From Rufibacter roseolus (lineage in GTDB: Bacteria > Bacteroidota > Bacteroidia > Cytophagales > Hymenobacteraceae): a stretch of 64,000 bases of DNA. Below are positions 35,503 to 44,521 of the stretch, piece by piece. How positions within the stretch are numbered: the first letter of the stretch is position 1; every line of letters begins with the position of its first letter. Under the pieces are notes generated by a model. The model saw only the letters and a list, made by a program, of their open reading frames with translations, made no database searches and was not told the DNA's origin. A program made the position numbers and the translations under genes. The stretch covers positions 1,054,001-1,118,000 of the forward strand of contig NZ_JAFMSU010000002.1 of the NCBI RefSeq assembly GCF_017916365.1. Reading direction: 5' to 3'.

Positions 35503-37224
35503 ATGAAAAAATACTGCGCAAAGAGCCTTAGCTTACTTTTTTTATGGCTTTCAGCTTGCTCTTCTCCCTCCAAGGAACCAACCATAAAAGTAAGGTTTGC
35601 CCAAGACCCGGAGTCATTGCACCCGTTAAGTTATGGCAATGCCCCTGCGCTTCAGATTCTCAATTATATCTACCAAAGCCTATTGACAGTTGATTTAGAG
35701 AACAACTCCATTCAACCGCTTTTGGCTGCAGACCTGCCCAGCATTAGGCGGGAAGATTCCCTTTCTTACTTTACGTTTACCATCAGGCCAGAGGCGCAGT
35801 GGGACAATGGCTCTCCAGTGACGGCACAGGACGTGGCGTTTTCCCTTAAGATGCTGCACAGCCCCTTATTAGACAATGAGCGGTGGCGGGGGCAATATGA
35901 TTTTATCAAAGACATTCAATTCTCAAAAAACAACCCTAAAACCTTCACCCTTATCTGCTCAGGATATACCCCTGAGATGAAATTGATGACGGGGGACTTT
36001 TTTGTGCTTCCAGCGCATCAGTTTGACCCGAACGGGATATTGGCTTCCGTTCCCTATGCGTTGATCAGGCAAAAATTTGACTCTCTGTCTAACACGGCCA
36101 CCTTTAAAGCCTTTGCCTCTACCATAAACCAGCCCGGTATGGCAAGGGATACAGCCCTGGTAAAAGGAAGTGGTCCATATATGCTCAACAAATGGAGCAC
36201 GGGCCAATCTCTGGTCTTAGAAAAAAAGAAAGCATGGTGGGGAAACAAGGCAATGGCCCAAGCTCCTGTGCTGAGAGCAAATCCCTCCCGCATCCTGTTT
36301 CAGGTTTTACCAGATAACGCTGCAGCCTTGCTGGCTTTGAAGTCTCAGGCCCTGGATGTCATGGACAATATCCCATTAGTCACCTTTCAGGAAATGAAAC
36401 GGGACGAAAAATACCAGCAGGTCTACAACTTCTATTCCCCTACCTCCTTTGATTTTGTTTATATGGGGGTAAACGGGCAGAATGCCAAACTGGAAAATCG
36501 ATTGACCAGGCAAGCTTTAGCTCATTTGCTTAATGTTCCTCAGATTATCTCATCTGTACAGGGCGGCCTAGCTACACCAACAGTGGGTTTGGTGCACCCC
36601 CAGGAAAAAAACTTCTATAACGCCGAACTGCCTTTGGTCAAGTATGACCAGGAGAAAGCCAGGGCTCTGTTGCAGGCGGCCGGTTGGCAGCAAACCTCCT
36701 CTGGATGGCAGCAAAAAATCAATGGCAGGCCACAAACCCTTACACTAGAGTTACTGTATAGGGCCGGAAATTCTGACTTTGAAAACATGAGTTTGCTTTT
36801 CCAGCAGAATGCTAAGTCTCTGGGGATACCGGTTACGCTTCAAGCGCTGGAAAGCAGCCAAATCAGTGAAAGGCTGGAGAGCAGGCAATTTGATGTTTAT
36901 TTAAGGACTTTAGTGGGAACCCCGTTCTCCTACAACCTTATTCCTATTCTGCACACCTCCAATGCCAATGAGGGCGGCGCCAATGTAACCGGATTTGGTA
37001 ACGCTGAAACTGACCTACTTCTAGAAAAGATTGCCGTGGAAGAACACACGGCAGAGAAAGCACTTTTACTTAAATCGCTGCAAAAAGCCATGCAGGAGGA
37101 AAGCAACCTTATCCCGCTTTACTTCCAGCAAAATAAAATTGCGGTGTCAAAAAAATTAGATTCTGTCATCATCTCTGGCTTGAAACCAGGTTATGATCTG
37201 ACCAAAGCTACCTTCAAGAAATAA
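35503..37224 (+). CDS. oligopeptide-type ABC transporter substrate-binding lipoprotein
   Basis: A 573-aa SBP family 5 protein. The signal ends in lipobox LSAC (LFLWLSACSS). Signature segments include VRFAQDPESLHPLSYGNAPALQI, FTIRPEAQWDNGSPVTAQDVAFSLK, GSGPYMLNKWSTGQSLVLEKKKAWWGN and the C-terminal ESNLIPLYFQQNKIAVSKKLD. It should bind peptides or nickel-type ligands in the periplasm for the two permeases directly downstream (spacing of six bases). A start at 35494 (TTG) is possible but ATG 35503 fits the signal. Confidence 0.92.
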   Translation: MKKYCAKSLSLLFLWLSACSSPSKEPTIKVRFAQDPESLHPLSYGNAPALQILNYIYQSLLTVDLENNSIQPLLAADLPSIRREDSLSYFTFTIRPEAQWDNGSPVTAQDVAFSLKMLHSPLLDNERWRGQYDFIKDIQFSKNNPKTFTLICSGYTPEMKLMTGDFFVLPAHQFDPNGILASVPYALIRQKFDSLSNTATFKAFASTINQPGMARDTALVKGSGPYMLNKWSTGQSLVLEKKKAWWGNKAMAQAPVLRANPSRILFQVLPDNAAALLALKSQALDVMDNIPLVTFQEMKRDEKYQQVYNFYSPTSFDFVYMGVNGQNAKLENRLTRQALAHLLNVPQIISSVQGGLATPTVGLVHPQEKNFYNAELPLVKYDQEKARALLQAAGWQQTSSGWQQKINGRPQTLTLELLYRAGNSDFENMSLLFQQNAKSLGIPVTLQALESSQISERLESRQFDVYLRTLVGTPFSYNLIPILHTSNANEGGANVTGFGNAETDLLLEKIAVEEHTAEKALLLKSLQKAMQEESNLIPLYFQQNKIAVSKKLDSVIISGLKPGYDLTKATFKK

Positions 37225-37230
37225 ACAGGG

Positions 37231-38586
37231 ATGGCATTGCGGAATGTAGCTTTTCAGGTACTGAAATTTGCCTTTTCGCTGTGGCTTACCGCCTCTATTG
37301 TGTTCATGATGGCTCGTTTGCTGCCGGCCGGCCATGGGCCCAAAGGAATGAATGAAATTGACCAGGCCACCTATGGTGCTGCGGATGCCGCTTCCCGAAG
37401 CAGCCTTAGAGCAGACTACCAAAGGAGAACTGGCCTGGACAAGCCACTCTTTTACTTTAAAGTAAAACTCCAGGGCCAGAGGTTAGCGGATCAGTTAAAA
37501 CCTTCCGCCGCCGACCAGCCTTGGGTCAACAAAGCAGTTTTAAGGCACGGCCTCCCGGAGGCCTCCAGATTCTACCACGTTTGGCAACAATGGCTACCCC
37601 AAGCACCTGGGCAAAAGAGCCCCCTGTTAAAAAAGTTACTCTACTGGACTTCTCTTGATGCCTCTCTTGACCGCAAATCCCTGGAAAAAGAAATAGCCAG
37701 TTTATTACGAGCATTACCAAAGGCAAACGCACGGCCGCTTCTCAACGCGTGGCAAAATTTGGTTGCCCAACCAGCCCCCTTTCTTTATTACCTTCCAACC
37801 TTGGAATGGCAAGGCCGAGACAATATCTACCACCATTGGCTAACCCAACTTCTGCATGGCAACCTTGGTACTTCTACCCAGGACTATGAACTGGTCACTA
37901 CCAAAATAAAGGAAAGCGCTGCCGTTACCATTGCTTTAGGGACGTTAGGGCTTACCGCTGCGCTTTTAGTTTCTTTCTTTGCCGGTCTTTACTTCACCAA
38001 GAATCCGGTTAGCACCTTCACTTTTCTATTAAGGCAATTTCTGTTTGTCCTTGACAGTATCCCTGCCTTTCTCATTGCCCTCTCTTTGTTAGGGGTATTT
38101 TTGCTGGTGGGCGGTTCTGTTTATCCTTCTTTGGAAACTGATGGTAACAATGGATTATGGGCTTCCATGGCTTCCCCTTCTATCTTGCTGGGGAGCCTTT
38201 GCGTGTCACTACTGATAATACCGCACCTAACGCTGCAATTCCACCAGAGTCTAGTCTCCCAAACATCTGCCCTGTACCAACGCACCGCCCTGGCAAAAGG
38301 GCTTACTTTTCAAAAAACGCTCTTAAAACATCTTTTACCCAATGCCCTGCTTCCTAGCATTACCTTATTGAGCGAAGTAATCATTGGTCTCATGGCTGGT
38401 ATTCTAGTGGTGGAAATAACGTTTTCCTTACCTGGCATTGGCAGCCTGTTAACGCAATCCATTCTAACCCCAGATTACCCTGTACTGGTAGGGCTAACCC
38501 TCACACTCTTAACCTTCCGGTTGGTGGTAGTAGGGCTTACTGAGCTGGTGTACGGTTGGGTGGACCCAAGAATGAGAAACAACTAA
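37231..38586 (+). CDS. DppB-type ABC permease with large insertion
   Basis: A 451-aa permease, well above the usual 310-340 residues. TM1 spans about residues 8-28. The canonical LGLDKPL segment (residues 68-73) and the usual downstream partner YHHWLTQLLHGNLGTS (200-214) are present, but about 120 residues of hydrophilic, helix-rich sequence (about 77-198) lie between them, predicted to be periplasmic. The remaining helices and the EAA loop (YQRTALAKGLTFQKTLLKHLLPNALLPS) are normal. It pairs with the next permease. No ATPase gene follows. Confidence 0.9.
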   Translation: MALRNVAFQVLKFAFSLWLTASIVFMMARLLPAGHGPKGMNEIDQATYGAADAASRSSLRADYQRRTGLDKPLFYFKVKLQGQRLADQLKPSAADQPWVNKAVLRHGLPEASRFYHVWQQWLPQAPGQKSPLLKKLLYWTSLDASLDRKSLEKEIASLLRALPKANARPLLNAWQNLVAQPAPFLYYLPTLEWQGRDNIYHHWLTQLLHGNLGTSTQDYELVTTKIKESAAVTIALGTLGLTAALLVSFFAGLYFTKNPVSTFTFLLRQFLFVLDSIPAFLIALSLLGVFLLVGGSVYPSLETDGNNGLWASMASPSILLGSLCVSLLIIPHLTLQFHQSLVSQTSALYQRTALAKGLTFQKTLLKHLLPNALLPSITLLSEVIIGLMAGILVVEITFSLPGIGSLLTQSILTPDYPVLVGLTLTLLTFRLVVVGLTELVYGWVDPRMRNN

Positions 38587-38594
38587 AGGGCGTC

Positions 38595-39650
38595 ATGGGG
38601 AGATCTAAAACAAATAGCCCAATGTCTCTGGCGGAAAAGGCATCCTTAACCTGGTTGTTGATTTTCACGGTAGCGGCCCTTCTTTCCCAAATTCTGGTTT
38701 TACGGGGTGAGCAGGTGGTGGCCATACCAGAGCAAGCCTACCTCCCACCTTTCACCACGTTTGAACATCTCCTGGGCACCGACGGATTAGGAAGGGACGT
38801 TTTGTTTTACTTGTTTCTTAGTTGCCGCACAGCGTGGCTATTAGCCATTCCACCCTTAGTTCTTGCCTCTTTGATTGGCGTCGGCTTGGGGACTATAGCC
38901 GCTATAGCAGGAAATCACGGCTGGAGAATACCGTTGGTAAGGTTCTTTGCCTTGGTTTTACTTTTATCGGTTTACGGCATCTTGTATCCTGTCACACATT
39001 TTTGGCCTGTTTTTGCAGAATCAGCGCTAATCCGATGGATTTATTACGGCAGCAGTTTTCCTTTGCTCTACCTTCTGCTGACCAAAGAAGGTTTTCCTGC
39101 AAACTCCGGGAATAGGAGATACATCACATTAGCTGTGGATGATTGGCTACAGAAGATCATCAATATCTGGTCGGCGCTACCGAAGTTGCTTTTACTGTTG
39201 CTGCTTACGGCCTTCACCCCTTTTTCTTTGGGCACCCTGTTAGGTTGGATCTGTGCAACCTATTGGGTGCTACCAGCCCGCATTGCCAGAGCCAACGTTC
39301 TTCTGCTAAAAAAAGATTCTTACTATGAATCAGCCCTGGCATTGGGCATACCTTTCTACCGGGTTTTTACCAATTACCTTTTGCCTTCCTTAAAAGGACC
39401 CATTTTAACAAACTTCTGCTTTGCTGCTTCGGGATTGCTGGGGGTTGGTTCAACTTTGGCGTACCTGGGAATTGGCATTCCGGCGGATGTACCTTCCTGG
39501 GGTAAAATGCTAGCTAACGCGCGCTTCTCCATTGAAGCTTGGTGGCTTTTAGCTTTCCCGGCCACTTTTCTCCTCGCCAGTATCTTTAGCCTTCAGGTTT
39601 TAGGCAACAATATAACTGTCCAAAGTAGGCACAAATCTGTTACAAAATAG
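38595..39650 (+). CDS. DppC-type ABC permease with insertion
   Basis: A 351-aa permease. HLLGTDGLGRDVLFYLFLSCRTAWLL is the DppC signature, and the EAA loop is YESALALGIPFYRVFTNYLLPSLKGPI. Between TM2 and the core helices there is an extra hydrophobic segment (about residues 115-200) with additional membrane helices, absent from ordinary DppC. ATG 38595 is used; the frame opens upstream with TTG 38556, overlapping the first permease. The gene lies nine bases after it. The nucleotide-binding subunits must be encoded elsewhere if the transporter is active. Confidence 0.9.
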   Translation: MGRSKTNSPMSLAEKASLTWLLIFTVAALLSQILVLRGEQVVAIPEQAYLPPFTTFEHLLGTDGLGRDVLFYLFLSCRTAWLLAIPPLVLASLIGVGLGTIAAIAGNHGWRIPLVRFFALVLLLSVYGILYPVTHFWPVFAESALIRWIYYGSSFPLLYLLLTKEGFPANSGNRRYITLAVDDWLQKIINIWSALPKLLLLLLLTAFTPFSLGTLLGWICATYWVLPARIARANVLLLKKDSYYESALALGIPFYRVFTNYLLPSLKGPILTNFCFAASGLLGVGSTLAYLGIGIPADVPSWGKMLANARFSIEAWWLLAFPATFLLASIFSLQVLGNNITVQSRHKSVTK

Positions 39651-39753
39651 AGGTTTTTACGCCGAAATTTTTCCTGTCATTTAAGCTAAAGCAGGCTATT
39701 ATCAACCCTACACCACTTAATTACATTTTTTTGTCCTATTTCATAGGCTATAC

Positions 39754-39791
39754 TTTATAGTTATATAATCTGCAATAGTTTCCTATTTCCG
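39754..39791 (+). promoter_or_regulatory. shared upstream element, copy 2
   Basis: tttatagtta (39754-39763), 15 other bases, then tttcc-t-atttccg (39779-39791). Copy 1 precedes the 75-aa peptide gene. The two differ by two bases in the second block. The rest of 39651-39833 has no gene. Confidence 0.6.
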
Positions 39792-39833
39792 CAGCATGAG
39801 ACCCTCTATCATTGTACCATATTAAAAGAGCAA

Positions 39834-40100
39834 ATGAAGATGGACATCTTAGGGTTACGGAGTAAAAACAGTTCTCAGAACCAGGTAAGCCTGCAAGTAA
39901 GCTTACAGGCTTCTAAGAAGCCCGGTGGGCAAACCAGCCAAACTGTTTTTAGCAAAACCTCAATCTCTGCCTCTTCCTCTGCAAAAAATATAATGGAATT
40001 CTCTACCACTACCTTGTCTGAAGGCTTTGTTCTGGACGGATTCTTTTTAGGAACCTTTGAATTTGATTCCCTTACAGGACACCCTGGAATACGCTATTAG
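39834..40100 (+). CDS. 88-aa Ser/Gln-rich small peptide
   Basis: An 88-aa reading frame beginning ATGAAGATGGAC. It has a short basic N-terminus, a Ser/Gln/Thr-rich middle (about 12-50) with QVSLQVSLQAS, and a hydrophobic, aromatic C-terminus (FVLDGFFLGTFEFDSL, then TGHPGIRY). No signal peptide or membrane helix is evident and no family recognised; a modified or exported precursor peptide is possible. Support for coding comes from the shared upstream element and the clear terminator 75 bases after its stop. It is the last gene of the ABC-linked cluster. Confidence 0.55.
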   Translation: MKMDILGLRSKNSSQNQVSLQVSLQASKKPGGQTSQTVFSKTSISASSSAKNIMEFSTTTLSEGFVLDGFFLGTFEFDSLTGHPGIRY

Positions 40101-40174
40101 TTTTTGAGTTGTCTTCCGTAGCCCCCCATGCGGAAGTTAGTTTCTTGTTTCAGTTTTTTTGTTGTTTGTCTGTT

Positions 40175-40208
40175 TGCCTGCCGACTTGTCACCGGCAGGC
40201 ATTTTTTT
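40175..40208 (+). terminator. rho-independent terminator
   Basis: tgcctgccg and cggcaggca make a nine-pair stem with a seven-T tail, closing the peptide/ABC cluster. Confidence 0.9.
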
Positions 40209-40283
40209 GCCTTACCCTCCAGTAGGCGCAAATCAACAAACACAACCTTTTGCTTTTCCCCTCCCTCTTTTTAGTAATTGGCT

Positions 40284-40318
40284 GTTTTAAGCTTCTTTGG
40301 GAAAAACATGCTATAAAC
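40284..40318. repeat. dispersed intergenic palindrome, copy 13
   Basis: gttttaagcttctttg and aaaaacatgctataaac resemble the family with several mismatches. It lies just before the stop of the minus-strand SpoIIAA-like gene. Confidence 0.4.
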
Positions 40319-40337
40319 TTCGCTCAAGGATTTAATC

Positions 40338-40787
40338 TCAAACTGCACCATCCGGATAAATCCAGAAAAGGGCACTTGTGTAATCAGTGAAGACTTCGTG
40401 TTCAATGACGCCTTTTGACTCATATTGCTCTTTACCTTGATCAGTGAACTCAGTGTTCGCTACCAAAGCTGGGTAGTAGTCGGCGCAAACCACGCCCAGT
40501 TTCAGGATAGAGGATTTAGAGGCTTCGGTGGTCCACTCGGTAATCACCCATTCTTTTTCCTCGGGACTGATGATATAAAGCTGCAAATCATCAATGATCC
40601 AGTTCTTGATCTGGTACTGGTTTGTTAACTCAAGCCCCTTCCAGAAGCCTACTTTTCGCTCTTCCAATGAAATCTGGCGCTTCCATTCCAATACAAGTAA
40701 GGACCGCGATTCAAAAAGGAGAATGGACACAAAGTCATTGTCAAAGGCCGGTGGTGGAATCTCCTTAAAAGGTAATTTGTCTATCAT
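40338..40787 (-). CDS. SpoIIAA-like/STAS-type small protein
   Basis: A 149-aa cytosolic protein. Its pattern of alternating strands and helices (LLVLEWKRQISLEERKVGFWKGLELTNQYQIKNWIIDDLQLYIISPEEKEWV) matches SpoIIAA-like proteins, where the mid-length WIIDDL strand is conserved. A similar fold is suggested for 55837-56250. Function is unknown; such single-domain proteins occur in many copies in Hymenobacteraceae. Sequence similarity between the two copies is weak. The gene appears isolated. Confidence 0.62.
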   Translation of the reverse strand: MIDKLPFKEIPPPAFDNDFVSILLFESRSLLVLEWKRQISLEERKVGFWKGLELTNQYQIKNWIIDDLQLYIISPEEKEWVITEWTTEASKSSILKLGVVCADYYPALVANTEFTDQGKEQYESKGVIEHEVFTDYTSALFWIYPDGAV

Positions 40788-40960
40788 TGCCTAATTGTTT
40801 GAGATTTGGACAAACGCTATTGCTGTTTTTGGGGGATCAGAAGGGGCTTTCAGTTATAGCCTTTTAGCAGGTTATTTACCCTAGTTTACTAAAAACGCCC
40901 CTAAAACCAAAAACGCAGCAGGGTATGAAAGTGAGAATGAAACTATACAATTCATGCTAG

Positions 40961-41305
40961 CTAGACCTGGCATGGCAATTCTAATTGGGATAGCAGCCGG
41001 AGAAACACTTTACGGGTGTCATGAAAAGCCTTCAGGTATGAATACGTATCCTGCTTAGGGGAAGAAGTTATGGAGCAAGCCTCGTACTGCAGAAGGTCTA
41101 CTTGCCAGGAAGCTTCCTGAAGAAACGCTTGGTCCAGGTTGAATCCTTCCAGATGGGTCAGCAAGAATCGAAAACTGAGCGCCAACAGAATAACCCCTTC
41201 AACGGAGTCTCCCCGGCTAAACTCCTCCCTCCTGAAGCCAGCCTGCAGTTTCAGGATTATGATGTGCTGGTATGTAAACGGACCGTCCTGCATAATTCTA
41301 CCCAC
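40961..41305 (-). CDS. hypothetical protein, uncertain
   Basis: A possible 114-aa protein beginning at GTG (ATG 12 bases later) with ALSFRFLLTHLEGFNLDQAFLQEASWQVDLLQYEAC. It has no recognised motif. Overlapping plus-strand ORFs exist in the same bases, so coding is uncertain; this frame is the longest and has a plausible amino-acid balance. An imperfect palindrome (tgctg...cagca, about 40821-40920) lies downstream of its end. Low confidence. Confidence 0.35.
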   Translation of the reverse strand: MGRIMQDGPFTYQHIIILKLQAGFRREEFSRGDSVEGVILLALSFRFLLTHLEGFNLDQAFLQEASWQVDLLQYEACSITSSPKQDTYSYLKAFHDTRKVFLRLLSQLELPCQV

Positions 41306-41904
41306 AATTGAATTTTTCTAACTTCCTGCATTTTAAGCAAAGCAGAAAACAAGAAGGAGATAAAACGCTGGGCGAAAGCAAATGGCCGTTGAATCTAAGG
41401 ATACTCTGGCCGAACAAATAGGCTTCACCTCTCTCCTTTGTCCGTTTACAAGAAAGGTAGCGGCACCTGGCTTAACCGTTTCATTCTTGCTTGACCAGAG
41501 GCTAGGTCACATCTATTTAATTTTCCGCCCAATTGTATCATTCCCTTAAAGCAGACACTTTACTTATGGTTGTATTCTATCAACAATGTCTATATAAATG
41601 GCCCACTTGATTTTTAACCCTGTTTTTAGCTTGAGTTGGCGGCTCCTTTATAATAGGGCAAATTGTTTACGTCTATCGAATTCGTTTAAACAGACAACCT
41701 AATCCATTAGAGAAGCATCTAGGAAATTGTATATTGGCTTCAAGTACTTAGGGCAATCTTTATAAAAGTGTTTGTTCTTGCTCAAATAAAGTCAAAAAGG
41801 TAATTGATGATGAATTGCTATTGAAGAAGCCCTTGGGTTTTACTCAAGCATCATCATCGGCTATATACCCATTACAACAATTCATTTCATAACGGCTTCA
41901 CACC
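41306..41904. other. intergenic region, no gene seen
   Basis: About 600 bases, AT-rich, without a convincing ORF, tRNA or repeat pair. It contains isolated family-like tracts such as ccctgtttttagc (about 41622-41634). It must include the promoter of the GH31 gene, but no confident site was found. Confidence 0.4.
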
Positions 41905-43473
41905 ATGAAAATACTTTGTCTGGTTTTAGGGCTCTTTTTAGCAATATCGGCGTATTCTCAAGACAAGACCGAGATCAAATTCCAGAAAGGGGAAGCATGG
42001 TACGTAGGCATAATTGACAAAGGCCATTTGATGCCCCTGATTAAAGGCTTCGGCTTTGACATGGTGAAAGCCAACACGTATAATCAACTTCAACCACTTT
42101 TCATCTCCAGCAAGGGACGCTACCTTTTCAACGAGGAACCTGTGGCCTTTGTGGTGAATGATAATAGTATTGAAATTGAAGGAAGAGGCAATCTTATAGT
42201 GCAGACCGCGGGCAAAACACTGAAAGAAGCTTATAGAGAGGTGGCTTCCAAACACTTTTCCTTCAAAGGCCAGGTACCTCATCCAGATTTGTTCCGAACC
42301 CCCCAGTATAACACCTGGATAGAACTGACCTACAATCAAAACCAAAAGGATGTGCTGGGTTATGCCCAATCCATGCTTAAGAACGGCATGCCACCCGGAG
42401 TTATCATGATTGATGATACTTGGCAGCATGACTACGGGGTATGGGAGTTTGACGCGAATAAGTTTCCTGACCCCAAAGCCATGATGGACACCCTCCATAG
42501 CCTGGGGTTCAAGGTGATGCTTTGGGTTTGCCCGTTTGTGAGCCCAGACTCCCGTGAATACCGGCAATTAACCCAGACAGGTGGCTTGCTATTGGATAGC
42601 GAGGGCACAAAACCTATGATGGTGGATTGGTGGAACGGCATAAGCGCCGTCATAGACCTGAGCCACCCAAACGGGGCCAAGTGGTTCAAAGGCAGATTAG
42701 ATTACCTGCAAAACAAGTATGGCGTGGATGGCTTTAAGTTCGATGCTGGTGATATCCGGTTTTACAACGATGGGAAATCATACGGCAACATTTCTCCGCA
42801 CCAACAGAGCATGCTGTTTAATAAGCTGGGGATAGATTACCCGCTGAACGAGTACAGGGCGGCCTGGAAAGTTGGCGGCGAACCGCTGGCGCAACGCCTG
42901 GCAGACAAAGCCCACAACTGGGAGGATTTACAGAAATTGATTCCCCAGATTACACTGCAGGGGCTAATGGGTTACCCTTTCTCCTGCCCAGATATGATTG
43001 GCGGCGGGGAGTTCGGTTCCTTTCTGGACTTAAAGCAAATTGACCAGGAGCTCATCGTCAGGTCGGCCCAGTGCCATGCCTTTATGCCCATGATGCAGTT
43101 CTCTGTAAACCCATTCCGGATTCTGGACCAGAAGCACGAGAAGGCAGTGAAAGAAGCCGTTGTTCTACGCCAGAAATTTGTACCCATGATTATGGAGGTG
43201 GTAAAATCAGCCGCTCAAAAGGGTGAGCCAGTGGTACGCATGATGGAGTACGAATTCCCAAACCAAGGCTTTGAGAAGATCAATGATCAGTTTATGTTAG
43301 GAAATACCTATTTGATTGCCCCTATCCTGACCAAAGGTGCAGCCTCACGCAAGATAGCCTTACCCCAAGGCCAATGGCAAGACCAGCACGGCAAAATATG
43401 GAAAGGAAATAGAACCATAGACTACCCTGCCGGTCTGGAAACCATCCCCTATTTCACCCGGGTAAAAAACTAA
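41905..43473 (+). CDS. secreted glycoside hydrolase family 31 protein
   Basis: A 522-aa protein with a signal peptide (MKILCLVLGLFLAISAYSQ). The GH31 catalytic region is clear: GVIMIDDTWQHDYGVWEFDANKFPDPKAMMDTLHSLGFKVMLWVCPFV, then the nucleophile segment GVDGFKFDAGDI, and PYTS-like FSCPDMIGGGEFGSF towards the acid/base region. The family acts on alpha-linked glucosides or xylosides, including alpha-glucosidases and alpha-xylosidases. The substrate is not assignable. It is a single-gene unit in a region of otherwise decayed sequence. Confidence 0.92.
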   Translation: MKILCLVLGLFLAISAYSQDKTEIKFQKGEAWYVGIIDKGHLMPLIKGFGFDMVKANTYNQLQPLFISSKGRYLFNEEPVAFVVNDNSIEIEGRGNLIVQTAGKTLKEAYREVASKHFSFKGQVPHPDLFRTPQYNTWIELTYNQNQKDVLGYAQSMLKNGMPPGVIMIDDTWQHDYGVWEFDANKFPDPKAMMDTLHSLGFKVMLWVCPFVSPDSREYRQLTQTGGLLLDSEGTKPMMVDWWNGISAVIDLSHPNGAKWFKGRLDYLQNKYGVDGFKFDAGDIRFYNDGKSYGNISPHQQSMLFNKLGIDYPLNEYRAAWKVGGEPLAQRLADKAHNWEDLQKLIPQITLQGLMGYPFSCPDMIGGGEFGSFLDLKQIDQELIVRSAQCHAFMPMMQFSVNPFRILDQKHEKAVKEAVVLRQKFVPMIMEVVKSAAQKGEPVVRMMEYEFPNQGFEKINDQFMLGNTYLIAPILTKGAASRKIALPQGQWQDQHGKIWKGNRTIDYPAGLETIPYFTRVKN

Positions 43474-43606
43474 GGAGATCCTTCTTGCTTTGCATACTCC
43501 TTATGGACTATCGCGAGTAACAATAACTACCTCGCCGTTCCACAACCTTTACTGAGGCGAAACCAGAATTGAATTCTATTGGATTGTAAAACCAAAATAA
43601 CTGGCA

Positions 43607-43978
43607 ATGATGATAAGCAAAACTGAAATCTTAGGAATGGAGGAAAGACTCATTGAAGGAATAAAAGGCAGCGACATCAAGTTCCTAGAAAAATCCCTCC
43701 ACAAAGACCTGCTGTTCCTGGCCCCCAATGGCCAAATCATTACCAAAGAAATGGACCTGGCCTCTCACCGGGCCGGCGAAATGGAAGTAGAGCAGCTAAT
43801 CCCGACCTTTGAGCAAGTAAGAATCATTGGTGATACTGCTCTTGTGGTGGTGGTCTATGATACAAAAGGCACCATGTTGGGGAACCCAATTCAAGGAAAA
43901 TTCCGCTACTTCAGGGTTTGGAAACAATTCCCCGATGGCTTGAAAGTAATGGGTGGCAGTTGCATTAAACTTGATTAA
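43607..43978 (+). CDS. NTF2-like (DUF4440-type) protein
   Basis: A 123-aa cytosolic protein with the NTF2-like cone fold: an N-terminal helix pair (ILGMEERLIEGIKGSDIKFLEKSLHKDLLFLAPNGQIITK), the strand pair VRIIGDTALVVVVYDTKGT and the final FRYFRVWKQFPDGLKVMGGSCIKL. Such proteins are often annotated as DUF4440 and include enzymes and binding proteins of varied function. No further role can be inferred. Starts at 43607 or 43610. Confidence 0.82.
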   Translation: MMISKTEILGMEERLIEGIKGSDIKFLEKSLHKDLLFLAPNGQIITKEMDLASHRAGEMEVEQLIPTFEQVRIIGDTALVVVVYDTKGTMLGNPIQGKFRYFRVWKQFPDGLKVMGGSCIKLD

Positions 43979-44317
43979 ACCTGAATGCCATTTTACCCAA
44001 ATCTTTAATCTTGGTTTGCTCCCGACTAACCAATGAAATAATGACCAAGCCTGCGAATTGCAGGCCTGCATTGGTTACATCCGGAATGAAGGTTATTGAA
44101 GAATTACCCTACTTCAGGTGGAAGGTCAAACTTAGCCTATTTTAGCTGCCTTCCTTATAATGGGAAACCTGAGTGATGAAGGCAAAAGCCAAAAAAGCAA
44201 CAGCTTTTTCATAGGATTCCCTAAAAAGGAGTATTTATCAAGGATAATCGAGTATTTACCCCTTCAACTTTCCTTCCGCAATCCCATATAAATAGTGATT
44301 ATTAGTTGTTTTATTTT

Positions 44318-44521
44318 ATGGGCAAATCTGAAAAAGTGCTTGAGGGTGACCTTCTATTTAAGCGGATCGTGGAAATGGTGGAATTGCACTACTTGTTACA
44401 ACCTTTCAATGTGTACACTTACCTAGGAAAAGATGGATTGGTGAGATTTGACGACCAGCACTTCATAGGTGACCGAAACAAGTACGCCATCACAGTAATT
44501 AGCTACTTTTTGCAGCGGTAA
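44318..44521 (+). CDS. possible 67-aa small protein
   Basis: A short frame starting ATGGGCAAATCTG (start 44306 also possible). The sequence MGKSEKVLEGDLLFKRIVEMVELHYLLQPFNVYTYLGKDGLVRF has a balanced composition, but no family is recognised. It may be a remnant or a genuine small protein. Confidence 0.35.
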   Translation: MGKSEKVLEGDLLFKRIVEMVELHYLLQPFNVYTYLGKDGLVRFDDQHFIGDRNKYAITVISYFLQR

